From contig WTHV01000258.1 of the NCBI GenBank assembly GCA_011525265.1, positions 1 to 8,649 on the forward strand: a stretch of 8,649 nucleotides of DNA, given 5' to 3'. Of the stretch, positions 1 to 7,484 are shown one piece after another; the first letter of the stretch is position 1; each line of letters starts with the position of its first letter. Origin of the DNA: Alphaproteobacteria bacterium. Lineage in GTDB: Bacteria; Pseudomonadota; Alphaproteobacteria; Puniceispirillales; Puniceispirillaceae. The notes beneath the pieces are model-generated. The model did no database searches and was not told the DNA's origin. It saw only the letters and a list, made by a program, of their open reading frames with translations. The position numbers and the translations under genes are program-made.

Positions 1-2
1 AC

Positions 3-1133
3 AAGCTCTATGATGAGAACCCCTCTGCTGACCTCAACACTGTCTTAACAGCGTTAGAAGGTCTATCAGGCTCAGATTATGAAGATGCGATTGGCTCACT
101 TGATATTGATGCACCGCAAGCGATTGCCGCGACAACCTCACAAAATATTCGCACTGTTAATGGCTTTATCGCCCAACGGGCTGCCATTCAATCTGGCGGC
201 AATTCTGCGCGTCAGACTATGCGCATGATGATGAGTGCAGAGCCTTTATCAGCTGATAATAAATTATCGGTAAAAGAACGTCTTGCCGCCCATAGCCGCA
301 AGGGTATGTGGGTGAAAGCCTATGGCGGTGATGGTGAGAAAAAGCCCCTAAAAGAGCTTGGCGTCAATGGCTATGATTATGATTATAGCGGCACAACGAT
401 TGGCTTTGATCTTGAATCAGAGACTATTAAAAATGGCCTTGCCATTACATTAGAAAAAGGGTCGGTCACAAGTAATAAAAGGCAAGGCTATCAAGAATAT
501 GAAACAGTCATGTTGAATTACCAAAACACCCAATTCTTCAAAGATGGTGACAGCCTGTCTTTATCAACCGCTATCGCGATGACGAAAGTTGATAATGAAA
601 GATATATTGACATCGGTGCGATTGACCGCACAGCAAAGGCAGATTACCAAACCTATACCCTTGACCTAACAGCAGGCTATAGCTTTGCCCCGATGCGCCT
701 TGGGCCACTTAGCAATGACCTTACCCTATCATTTGGCCTTAATTACAATACAAGAGAAAGCTACCGCGAGACTGGTGCTGATTCTTTGAATTTGACGGTT
801 GATCCAAAACATACCGCCAAAGCACAGCTTGGTTTGGAAAATACCTTCTATCTCTATAATGACAAGAAACAAGGCAGCCGTTTTATGCCGTTTGTTAGCG
901 CAGGCCTTTTTGCCTCTCGTCACCTGACCAACACAGCCACAAAGCAAGCTTTTGCAGGGGCATCAAAAGCGAAAGTGATAACAGATAGAGATCAAGAAGC
1001 CCATGGTGAAATTGGCCTTGGCTTTGTCCATATCGAAGAAGATGATGATGAATTGCGTTTCTTGGGCAAGGCGAAATATTCAGACAAGGTGACAGAATAT
1101 TCTGCCTCTCTCGATTATGGGGTGAAATTCTAA
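3..1133 (+). CDS. Autotransporter beta-barrel domain protein (C-terminal part, 5' end outside window)
   Basis: The frame is open from base 3 to the TAA at 1131-1133, giving 376 residues with no start, so the true N-terminus and most of the secreted passenger lie upstream. An internal ATG at 219 is not the real start, because the family-like sequence continues before it. The first ~70 residues contain an ALEGLSG...AIGSL stretch typical of the linker just before type V barrels. The barrel begins near the 'GMWVKAYGGDGEKKP' segment (bases 301-345), which resembles the 'W.+.+G..G' opening of Pfam autotransporter barrels. It continues as alternating polar/aromatic strands and ends in YGVKF with a terminal Phe, the usual BAM recognition signature. 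The known role of the family is to anchor in the outer membrane and export the passenger. The passenger's function cannot be told from this part. Confidence 0.85.
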   Translation, partial: KLYDENPSADLNTVLTALEGLSGSDYEDAIGSLDIDAPQAIAATTSQNIRTVNGFIAQRAAIQSGGNSARQTMRMMMSAEPLSADNKLSVKERLAAHSRKGMWVKAYGGDGEKKPLKELGVNGYDYDYSGTTIGFDLESETIKNGLAITLEKGSVTSNKRQGYQEYETVMLNYQNTQFFKDGDSLSLSTAIAMTKVDNERYIDIGAIDRTAKADYQTYTLDLTAGYSFAPMRLGPLSNDLTLSFGLNYNTRESYRETGADSLNLTVDPKHTAKAQLGLENTFYLYNDKKQGSRFMPFVSAGLFASRHLTNTATKQAFAGASKAKVITDRDQEAHGEIGLGFVHIEEDDDELRFLGKAKYSDKVTEYSASLDYGVKF

Positions 1134-1216
1134 CTTTCACTTTTCACCAGCAAAATCACTAGACAGCTATTGATAATTGATAAAAGCTTAGCCAGATACC
1201 CCTCATCTGTCTTGAA

Positions 1217-2431
1217 ATGCTCTCCACTATGCGCGCGCAAACACCAGCTTCACACCCCCCATCCGTGCCTGTCCATTTCCTTGGCATGTCACAGATTGTA
1301 AGCTATGGCTTTTTATTCTATGCCTTCGCCCTTTTGCGTGAACCACTTGGACAGAAACTTGGCCTTGCGCCCACAATTATCCTGACTGCTATCAGCGCAT
1401 CACTGCTTATTCAAGGGGCGCTGTCTTATATTGTTGGGAAATGGGCTGACCATTTTGGCGGGCTTCGTGTGCTAGCGAGCGGCTTTTTCATTGGCGCTAT
1501 TGGCATAGCCAGCCTTGTATTTGTCACCAACCTTATCATGATGATGTTTTGTTTCATTCTGATAGGCATCGCCATTGCCATGTGTACCTATGAGGTGGCC
1601 TTTAGCACTGTGGTTCAATTAGATGAGAAGCGCTCACGTTGGCTTATCTCAGTTGTCAGCTTTTATGGCGGTGTTGCAAGCTCCTTGGCATGGGTGACAT
1701 TACAACCGCTTTTAACGGAATATGGCTTTGCGATTGCCTGTGCTTTTGCCGCTTGTCTACTTTTCATCATGGGTCTTATGGCAAGCTTTCATGCCCGCAA
1801 GCAAGCACAGCCACACAAGGCTAAAGGCCAGATTGCACCCTTTCATTTTGCTAGCTTACAATCATCAGAAAAGCGCGCTCTTATCATCCTAGCTAGTGCC
1901 AATGGGATTGAATATTTCACCTTTGCCGCCACAGCGTTATTTTGGATAAGATGGTTTACTGATTTATTTGGTGATGTGACAATTGCTGTTTGGCTTGCCG
2001 CCCTTTATGGCCCTTTTCAAGTTGTCGGGCGCCTGCTTGAAATGCAGTTAGCCAAGAAAATAGATGCCCGCATAACTGGGCTGATTGCCGCCTTATTAAC
2101 GCCGTTAACATTGTTCCTTGCCCAATTTGCAGATATCAGGCTTGCCATTATAACAATGGTATTTTTTGGCATTGGACATGGCATTTTGACTGTGACATTT
2201 GGCTTTGTCACAAATCTGTATTTTCGGGCAGAAATCTATGGTCGTGCCAAAGGTATCATTGCGGCACCGCGGGCGGTTGGCATGGCATCAGGGCCACTTG
2301 TGGCAGGTCTTATCTATGCCTATAACCCAGCTTATTTCATGCCAAGCTTTATCGCATCATCAGCAATTGTCGCAGGTTTAATAGGCCTATTATTGCGCCT
2401 GAAGCCGACAAATGCTGTGCATATAAGCTAA
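1217..2431 (+). CDS. Major facilitator superfamily (MFS) transporter, substrate unknown
   Basis: The 404-residue protein is almost entirely hydrophobic, with about twelve predicted membrane segments. The first spans roughly residues 22-41, and a basic cytoplasmic loop (about 192-222, HARKQAQPHKAKG) separates the two six-helix halves. A motif-A-like loop between helices 2 and 3, GKWADHFGGLR (residues 74-84), matches the MFS pattern GxxxDxxGxR. Length is normal for the family. It would sit in the inner membrane and move a small solute by secondary transport. I do not recognise the subfamily. The start at 1217 has no clear Shine-Dalgarno; Met5 (1229) is an alternative. It lies 83 bases after the autotransporter and is convergent with the dehydrogenase gene at a distance of three bases, so no functional link to either is evident. 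Confidence 0.85.
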   Translation: MLSTMRAQTPASHPPSVPVHFLGMSQIVSYGFLFYAFALLREPLGQKLGLAPTIILTAISASLLIQGALSYIVGKWADHFGGLRVLASGFFIGAIGIASLVFVTNLIMMMFCFILIGIAIAMCTYEVAFSTVVQLDEKRSRWLISVVSFYGGVASSLAWVTLQPLLTEYGFAIACAFAACLLFIMGLMASFHARKQAQPHKAKGQIAPFHFASLQSSEKRALIILASANGIEYFTFAATALFWIRWFTDLFGDVTIAVWLAALYGPFQVVGRLLEMQLAKKIDARITGLIAALLTPLTLFLAQFADIRLAIITMVFFGIGHGILTVTFGFVTNLYFRAEIYGRAKGIIAAPRAVGMASGPLVAGLIYAYNPAYFMPSFIASSAIVAGLIGLLLRLKPTNAVHIS

Positions 2432-2434
2432 CAA

Positions 2435-4843
2435 TTATTGACCTTTGACAAGGCTATTTTGCGGGTCATATAAGGCCTCATCTAAGAGAGTTGCATCAAA
2501 GCGCTCACCTAGAATCCCTACGTGCAATGATGAAAGATCAGCTGTTGAATTCACAAATCCAAAGCCGATTGTGCAATCAGCACGCGCGCCATAACCAGCA
2601 GAGGTGATAGAGCCTATCTGCTGGCCATTTGCAAAAATAGGGTCACCCCCATGAGGTGCAGCGTGCGTGGCATCAATACGCATGGTGATAAATTGCCAGT
2701 TACTTTTCCGCCCTATCAAGGCCTGCTTGCCAATGAAATCCCCTTTTTCTGGCTTCACAAACATATCTAGGCCTGTTTCATAGGGCGAGAATTCAATCAG
2801 CAAATCAGATTTCCAATGACGATAGCCTTTTTCAAGGCGCATTGATTCTGCGGCATAAAGACCAAATGGTTTCAGATGATATTCTGCCCCACCAGCCATC
2901 AGCGTACGCCACGCAAGATACAAAGATTCCATTGGGATATGAAGCTCGAAAGCAAGTTCACCAGAAAAACTGACAGCCATGGCATAGGCACGGGCATGAC
3001 CGATGGTGATTTGCTTACTGCGCATCCATGGCAACCCATCTGCTGATAGATCATCACGCGGACATAAACTTGCCAAAAGTGCGCGTGATTTTGGCCCTGC
3101 AAGAACCAATATGGCATGAGAATTGGTTAAATTCTCTAATGTGACAGAGCCATCATCTGGCAGATGTGATGTAAGCCAATCCCAATCATGACACTCTGCT
3201 GCGGCCGCACAGCCATACCAATAATGCCCCTCATCAATCTTAGCGATTGTCGCCTCAGCCAATACAGACCCTTTATGATTAAGCAAATAACATAAAGAGA
3301 CTTTGCCAATTGTTTTTGGTACTGTGGAACAGCTTAATTTGTTCAAAAAGGCTTCTGCACCAGCGCCTTTAACAGCGATACGTCCAAAGCCATTGACCTC
3401 CATCACACCCACATTTTCAGCAAGATGGCGCACTTCAGCAGAGACGACATCTTTGGTCGCCTGATAGCGATAAGATGGGATATGCTCAAAATCATCTGAT
3501 GGTTTAAAGAAGGTCGCACGCTCCCAGCCATTCACAACGCCAAATTCAGCACCCATCTGATCTAGCACAGGATAAAGCGGTGTTGTTTTCGCAAGCCTGC
3601 CAGCAGGGCGTTCTTCATGAGGCATATGGTAATGGAACTCATTTTGATAATCTTCAATAGATTTCAAAAGGGTAAATTCTGTATTGGCATGCTGTGTGAA
3701 ACGGCGCGGGTCAAGGAACCAGCTTTCCCACTCTGTTTGCCCCTCGACAATCCATTCTGCCAATAATTTGCCATGGCCGCCACCTTCACCAATGCCAGCG
3801 CGAAGGCCTGTAATACAAAAGGCATTGCGCATCCCCGGTATTGGGCCAACAAGTGGCATACCATCAGGGGTATAGGTGATAGGCCCATTCACAACCGTAT
3901 GAATCCCTGTTTGTGTCAAGGCTGGCATACGCTCAAAAATACGTTCCATATTATCAAGGCATCTATCAAGGTCATTTGGACAAAGCGCCATGGTAAAATT
4001 CGGGTCAATGCCGTCCATGCCAAATGACTTACAAGCCTGTTCATAAACACCAACAAGAAGGCCTTTTTTCTCTTGGCGTGAATAGAAATCATCACCCGGG
4101 TCACGGATGATTGGCACACGCTCTTCCATTTCCTCAAGCTCTTTAATCGGATCGGTCAGGAAATACATATGCTCCATAGACACAACAGGATGTTCAACGC
4201 CCATCATTTTGCCAATTTCATTGGCACGATATCCGCCTGCATTCACAACAATCTCAGCGCGGATATCCCCTTTTTCGGTATGGACAATCCATTCACCATT
4301 CTCAAGCTGTGTTAGGTCATTAACAGGGTTAAAGCGCACCACCTCTGCACCTGCTGCTCTGGCGCGCCGTGCCAAGGCTTGGGTGAGTTGAGAGGGGTCA
4401 ATATCCCCATCAAGCGGGTCCCACCATGCCCCAAGCAAGCCGTCTGATGTCATTAATTTATGACGCCTTGCCGCCTCTTCCCCATCAATTAATTCAAAAT
4501 CAATCCCAACACCTTTGGCCATTTGAATATGATGGCGGTAAATATCCATCTGGTCTTGCGTATGTGCTAGCCGCATACCGCCTGTAATGTGGTAATTAAT
4601 CGGGAATTCTTCATCTGCGGCAAGTTCACGATACAAATTGATAGAATGGCGTTTCAAAAGGACAAAAGTCTGATTACCACCAAATTGCGTAACCTGCGCA
4701 GCCGCATGCCATGTTGAACCTGAGGTCAACTCATCACGCTCGATAAGCATGACATCTGTCCACCCCATTTGCGTTAGATGATACAGCGCAGAGCAGCCTG
4801 CAATACCGCCGCCAATAATCACAACTCTTGCTTGGTTACGCAT
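2435..4843 (-). CDS. FAD-dependent dimethylglycine/sarcosine dehydrogenase-like protein with GcvT folate domain
   Basis: 802 residues, the usual size of the two-part DMGDH/SARDH family. The N-terminal DAO half (about 1-375) has the FAD-binding GGGIAG (11-16), acidic E35 at the end of the second strand, and SGSTWHAAA with His46, which aligns with the histidine that binds FAD covalently in mammalian DMGDH. TPDGMPLVGP (325-334) and LDPRRF (377-382) close the oxidase part. A central FAO_M-type region follows, then a GcvT-like folate domain (about 430-690, RLEKGYRHW at 669-677) and a GcvT C-terminal barrel (about 690-800). Family enzymes oxidise an N-methyl group and pass the formaldehyde unit to tetrahydrofolate. 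The exact substrate (dimethylglycine, sarcosine or another N-methyl amine) cannot be read from sequence. The ATG at 4843 is preferred over a TTG at 4858 because GGGGGA lies five bases upstream. E482 sits where an Asp is usual in the folate domain. Confidence 0.88.
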   Translation of the reverse strand: MRNQARVVIIGGGIAGCSALYHLTQMGWTDVMLIERDELTSGSTWHAAAQVTQFGGNQTFVLLKRHSINLYRELAADEEFPINYHITGGMRLAHTQDQMDIYRHHIQMAKGVGIDFELIDGEEAARRHKLMTSDGLLGAWWDPLDGDIDPSQLTQALARRARAAGAEVVRFNPVNDLTQLENGEWIVHTEKGDIRAEIVVNAGGYRANEIGKMMGVEHPVVSMEHMYFLTDPIKELEEMEERVPIIRDPGDDFYSRQEKKGLLVGVYEQACKSFGMDGIDPNFTMALCPNDLDRCLDNMERIFERMPALTQTGIHTVVNGPITYTPDGMPLVGPIPGMRNAFCITGLRAGIGEGGGHGKLLAEWIVEGQTEWESWFLDPRRFTQHANTEFTLLKSIEDYQNEFHYHMPHEERPAGRLAKTTPLYPVLDQMGAEFGVVNGWERATFFKPSDDFEHIPSYRYQATKDVVSAEVRHLAENVGVMEVNGFGRIAVKGAGAEAFLNKLSCSTVPKTIGKVSLCYLLNHKGSVLAEATIAKIDEGHYWYGCAAAAECHDWDWLTSHLPDDGSVTLENLTNSHAILVLAGPKSRALLASLCPRDDLSADGLPWMRSKQITIGHARAYAMAVSFSGELAFELHIPMESLYLAWRTLMAGGAEYHLKPFGLYAAESMRLEKGYRHWKSDLLIEFSPYETGLDMFVKPEKGDFIGKQALIGRKSNWQFITMRIDATHAAPHGGDPIFANGQQIGSITSAGYGARADCTIGFGFVNSTADLSSLHVGILGERFDATLLDEALYDPQNSLVKGQ

Positions 4844-4848
4844 TCCAT

Positions 4849-4854
4849 TCCCCC
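4849..4854 (-). promoter_or_regulatory. Ribosome binding site deciding the dehydrogenase start
   Basis: Read on the minus strand, GGGGGA lies five bases before the ATG at 4843. It would fall inside the coding sequence if the upstream TTG at 4858 were the start. FAD-family proteins normally begin only a few residues before the GxGxxG strand, which also favours the ATG (RNQARVVIIGGG). Confidence 0.6.
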
Positions 4855-4914
4855 ACAAATGCCGCCCGTAATTTCATCTGTCTACACTAATGGGCTTGGT
4901 AAAATATTAGCAAA

Positions 4915-4982
4915 TAAAATTAAATGAAAATTGCGTATTTTCTAAAATTAAGCCACAAATAAGGTCTAACGCAGTAAAATTA
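4915..4982. repeat. Three direct copies of TAAAATTA
   Basis: Exact 8-base copies lie at 4915-4922, 4943-4950 and 4975-4982, with start-to-start distances of 28 and 32 bases. A near copy, TAAAATaTTA, starts at 4900. The spacing is close to three helical turns, which could fit cooperative regulator binding. The region is AT-rich, so part of this may be chance. Confidence 0.4.
4926..4942. promoter_or_regulatory. Candidate operator palindrome GAAAAT-N5-ATTTTC
   Basis: Two perfect 6-base inverted arms flank a 5-base centre (TGCGT). The element sits between the first two TAAAATTA copies in the divergent intergenic region. Size and symmetry fit a dimeric regulator site, but no regulator gene is in the window to pair with it. 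Confidence 0.3.
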
Positions 4983-4984
4983 AT

Positions 4985-4990
4985 AGGTGA
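4985..4990 (+). promoter_or_regulatory. Ribosome binding site for the mttB-like gene (GTG start)
   Basis: AGGTGA lies four bases before the GTG at 4995. It supports this non-ATG start, which also places the conserved RRGAGR N-terminal motif at residues 8-13, as usual for the family. Confidence 0.65.
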
Positions 4991-4994
4991 TATT

Positions 4995-6545
4995 GTGGAT
5001 GATTTCACATTGAATCGGCGCGGTGCTGGGCGTGCGGCACGCCATAAGCAACGCCAGACCAAAGGGGCTATCGCACATCCCTGCCCACCAGGTCAATCAG
5101 GCGGGGCCTATCGTCCTCTAACTGATAAAGCTGTTACAGATATCATTGATACCGCCTATCGCCTCCTCTCAGAGATCGGCCTTGGTGAAGTGCCGCTTGA
5201 ATTACAAGAGCTTGCCCTTGCCAAAGGCGCCTACCTGAATGAGGCAGGCCGCCTTTGTTATAGCCGCATGATGATTGAATCCATTATCGATATAGCGCCA
5301 AAATCCTTCATGCTTTATGGCCGTGATACAAAGCATGATATCGAAATTGGTGGGGTTAAGGTTTATTATGGGACAGGCGGTGCGGCTGTGCAGACCCTTG
5401 ATAGCAATACCGGCTTGTACCGCGCCTCAACTTTGCATGATCTGTATGAATTTACACGCCTTGCTGACCAGATGGATAACCTTAGCTGGTTCACGCGCAT
5501 TTGTGTTGCCACTGATGTGCCAGATATCTATGAGTTAGATTTAAACACCATCTATGCCCTTATTGCAGGAACACAAAAACACGTTGGCACAAGCTTTACC
5601 CTTGGCTCTGCGGTTGCGCCTGCCATTGCGATGTTTGACCATGCGATGGGTGGTGCGGGGGCTTTTGCAAAGCGCCCTTGCTGCAAGGTGCATATCAGCC
5701 CGATTATATCGCCCTTAAAATATGGCGAAGATGCCTTTGATGTTGCCAAGGCGGCTATTGCCCATAACATGCCTATTAATGCGATTATCGCTGCCCAATC
5801 AGGTGCCACAGCCCCTGCCCCACTTGCCGGTATGTTGGCACAGACCACCGCTGAGACATTGGCGGCTTTGATGATGGTGAATGTGATACAGCCAGGCCAT
5901 CCGATGATTTTTTCAAATTGGCCCTTTGTGGTTGATTTGCGTACAGGATCATTCTCAGGCTCTGGCGGTGAGATTTCAGTTCTTAACGCTGCGGCTGCAC
6001 AAATATCCAACGTACTTGGCCTTGTCAGCGGTGTCGCAAGCTCGATGGCAGATGCCAAAGCTGTTGATGCGCAGATGGGGGTTGAAAAAGGGCTATCCTC
6101 CCTTGCCGCAGGATTGGCAGGGGCAAATATGATTTATGAATCTGCTGGTATGATGGCAAGCCTTTTGGGCGCATCTTTTGAAGCCATGATCCTTGATAAT
6201 GAAATGCTTGCCCTAAACCAACGCGCGATCAGAGGTGTTGAGGTCAATGAAGAGACCCTTGGCTTTGATGCTATCCGTCAAGCGGTTTATGGGGACGGAC
6301 ATTTCTTGGGTGGTGAGAATACGATGAATGCGATGTTGCGTGATTATTATTACCCCACACTTGCCAATCGTGACAGTCCAACAGTGTGGGAAGAAACAGG
6401 CGCACCTGATGCGTGGCACGCGGCCCAAACACGATTGGCACAATTACAATCAGAACCAAGAGACAATTATCTTTCGCAAGAGGCTGATGCACGGATAAGA
6501 GACCAATTCCCTATAAAGTTATCACGCAAGATTATCTATCGCTAA
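4995..6545 (+). CDS. Trimethylamine methyltransferase (MttB/MtgB) family protein, non-pyrrolysine type
   Basis: 516 residues, the normal full length for COG5598/MttB-family proteins. Family features are visible in order: RRGAGRAAR (8-16), PGQSGGAYRPL (32-42), YYGTGGAAV (124-132), a TIM-barrel core with SPLKYGEDAFD (239-249), SGATAPAPLAG (269-279) and DLRTGSFSGSGGE (314-326), then DAKAVDAQMGVEK (353-365) and a C-terminal HFLGGENTM...YYYP segment. The frame is continuous with no in-frame stop, so it does not use pyrrolysine by amber read-through and belongs to the MtgB-like branch. Characterised members move a methyl group from a quaternary amine (for example glycine betaine) to a cobalamin carried by a corrinoid protein; neither that protein nor a reactivator is in the window. 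Start is GTG with AGGTGA upstream. It leads the operon with psuK and psuG, and the substrate is not proven. Confidence 0.88.
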   Translation: MDDFTLNRRGAGRAARHKQRQTKGAIAHPCPPGQSGGAYRPLTDKAVTDIIDTAYRLLSEIGLGEVPLELQELALAKGAYLNEAGRLCYSRMMIESIIDIAPKSFMLYGRDTKHDIEIGGVKVYYGTGGAAVQTLDSNTGLYRASTLHDLYEFTRLADQMDNLSWFTRICVATDVPDIYELDLNTIYALIAGTQKHVGTSFTLGSAVAPAIAMFDHAMGGAGAFAKRPCCKVHISPIISPLKYGEDAFDVAKAAIAHNMPINAIIAAQSGATAPAPLAGMLAQTTAETLAALMMVNVIQPGHPMIFSNWPFVVDLRTGSFSGSGGEISVLNAAAAQISNVLGLVSGVASSMADAKAVDAQMGVEKGLSSLAAGLAGANMIYESAGMMASLLGASFEAMILDNEMLALNQRAIRGVEVNEETLGFDAIRQAVYGDGHFLGGENTMNAMLRDYYYPTLANRDSPTVWEETGAPDAWHAAQTRLAQLQSEPRDNYLSQEADARIRDQFPIKLSRKIIYR

Positions 6546-7471
6546 TGACTAGCCCTATCACCTTTCACTCCCTAAAGTCGGTTCTTGTTATTGGCGCTGT
6601 AAATCGAGATATGAAAGCGCGATGCTGTGATCCAATTATGCATCTTGCTGATTCAAATAGCGCCATTATCTCACAGCATGATGGCGGTGTCGCACGTAAT
6701 ATAGCTGAAACGCTTGGCAGGCTTCAGGTGCCAACAACTTTTATATCTGCCTTTGGTAGTGATGACATCAGCCATACAATGCGCGCACATCTGGAAAGCC
6801 ATAATATTGACCTCAGCCACGCAATAATCCATGAGAATATGCGTTCTGATATGTTCATCTCTATTCATGATGTGGATGGTGAATTGATCACAGCTGTCAA
6901 TCAGATGACTCTCATCAAACATATCACGCCTGCCTATATCCATAGCAAGCAAGAGCTGATTGCTGCGGCTGATTTTGTGATTTGCGATTGTAATTTGCCA
7001 CAGGAAACATTAGCCGCAATTGCCACTATTGAACGCTCAGGGCAACTTGTCATTGATGGGGTATCGTCTAGCAAGGTCATACGTATCCGCGAGATAATCG
7101 ATGAAATTGATATCTTAAAAGTCAGCTACTTAGAAGCGCTTTTCCTTAGTGATGCCCATGAGAAATCAAGCGCAGAATCCTTGGTGCAATCGCTATATGA
7201 TAAAGGGATTGGGCAGGTTATTGTCAGTGATGGGCCAGAGGGATTTTGCATAAATGATGGCGCACAAATTCATCATTTTGACGCCATAAGCTCAACCCCG
7301 CAAACGGTCACTGGCGCAGGTGATTGCCTGCTTGCTGGCTATATTTATGGCCTAGCAAGTGGCCAAACGATTATCAGAGCGTGCGAAATTGGACGCCAGA
7401 CAGCCTTTCTGTCGACAAAATCTGTTGAATCGGTCAATAACTACATTACATTAGATAATCTTATACCCTAA
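6545..7471 (+). CDS. psuK: Pseudouridine kinase (PfkB/ribokinase family)
   Basis: The 308-residue PfkB-fold sugar kinase is predicted to phosphorylate pseudouridine to pseudouridine 5'-phosphate using ATP in the cytoplasm. Visible motifs are VIGAVNRD (15-22) with the substrate-binding Asp22, ADSN (35-38), GGVARNIAETLGRL (47-60, the first PfkB signature) and TVTGAGD (254-260), with Asp260 as the expected catalytic base. The ADSN followed by GGVxRNIA pattern and overall layout match what I recall of E. coli PsuK (YeiC) rather than ribokinase or fructokinase. The neighbouring psuG strongly supports this. The ATG overlaps the stop of the mttB-like gene by one base (TAATG) and has no clear Shine-Dalgarno, so translation probably depends on reinitiation after the upstream gene. 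A minor difference is Asp46 just before GGV, where PsuK usually has Pro. Confidence 0.88.
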   Translation: MTSPITFHSLKSVLVIGAVNRDMKARCCDPIMHLADSNSAIISQHDGGVARNIAETLGRLQVPTTFISAFGSDDISHTMRAHLESHNIDLSHAIIHENMRSDMFISIHDVDGELITAVNQMTLIKHITPAYIHSKQELIAAADFVICDCNLPQETLAAIATIERSGQLVIDGVSSSKVIRIREIIDEIDILKVSYLEALFLSDAHEKSSAESLVQSLYDKGIGQVIVSDGPEGFCINDGAQIHHFDAISSTPQTVTGAGDCLLAGYIYGLASGQTIIRACEIGRQTAFLSTKSVESVNNYITLDNLIP

Positions 7472-7474
7472 AGG
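7470..7474 (+). promoter_or_regulatory. Ribosome binding site for psuG (GTG start)
   Basis: AAAGG overlaps the psuK stop codon and sits ten bases before the GTG at 7485. The spacing is slightly long but workable. The GTG start gives an N-terminus that aligns with E. coli PsuG up to a five-residue offset. Confidence 0.5.
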
Positions 7475-7484
7475 CGCTTTTTTC

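Larger units (their letters stand above)
4844..4994. promoter_or_regulatory. Divergent AT-rich intergenic region, probable promoters for both transcription units
   Basis: These 151 bases separate the leftward dehydrogenase gene from the rightward mttB-like/psuK/psuG operon, so both promoters should lie here. The stretch 4897-4982 is strongly AT-rich compared with the flanking genes. It contains several TAAAAT hexamers (4900, 4915, 4943, 4975), each five of six matches to a -10 box, but none is paired with a convincing -35 box, so I do not assign exact promoters. The shared region would allow common regulation of both sides. No riboswitch fold was recognised. Confidence 0.6.

Noticed and set aside
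1170..1182. Tandem TTGATAA repeats upstream of the MFS gene as -35 boxes
   Set aside because: No acceptable -10 sequence lies at 16-18 bases downstream of either copy, so a promoter was not assigned.
3664..4137. Several short open frames on both strands inside the dehydrogenase gene
   Set aside because: They overlap conserved FAD-domain coding sequence, and none has a ribosome binding site or family resemblance.
5552..6058. 168-codon open frame on the minus strand
   Set aside because: It is fully antisense to the core of the mttB-like gene, whose protein matches a known family throughout. The antisense translation has no recognisable domain and is a composition shadow.
4995..6545. Possible pyrrolysine (amber) codon in the MttB-family gene
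   Set aside because: The reading frame is continuous to a TAA at normal family length with no in-frame TAG, so this is a non-pyrrolysine homologue.
7470..7483. AAAG-GCG-CTTT followed by T residues between psuK and psuG as an intrinsic terminator
   Set aside because: A four-pair stem with a three-base loop overlapping the ribosome binding site is unlikely to terminate. The genes form an obvious functional pair.
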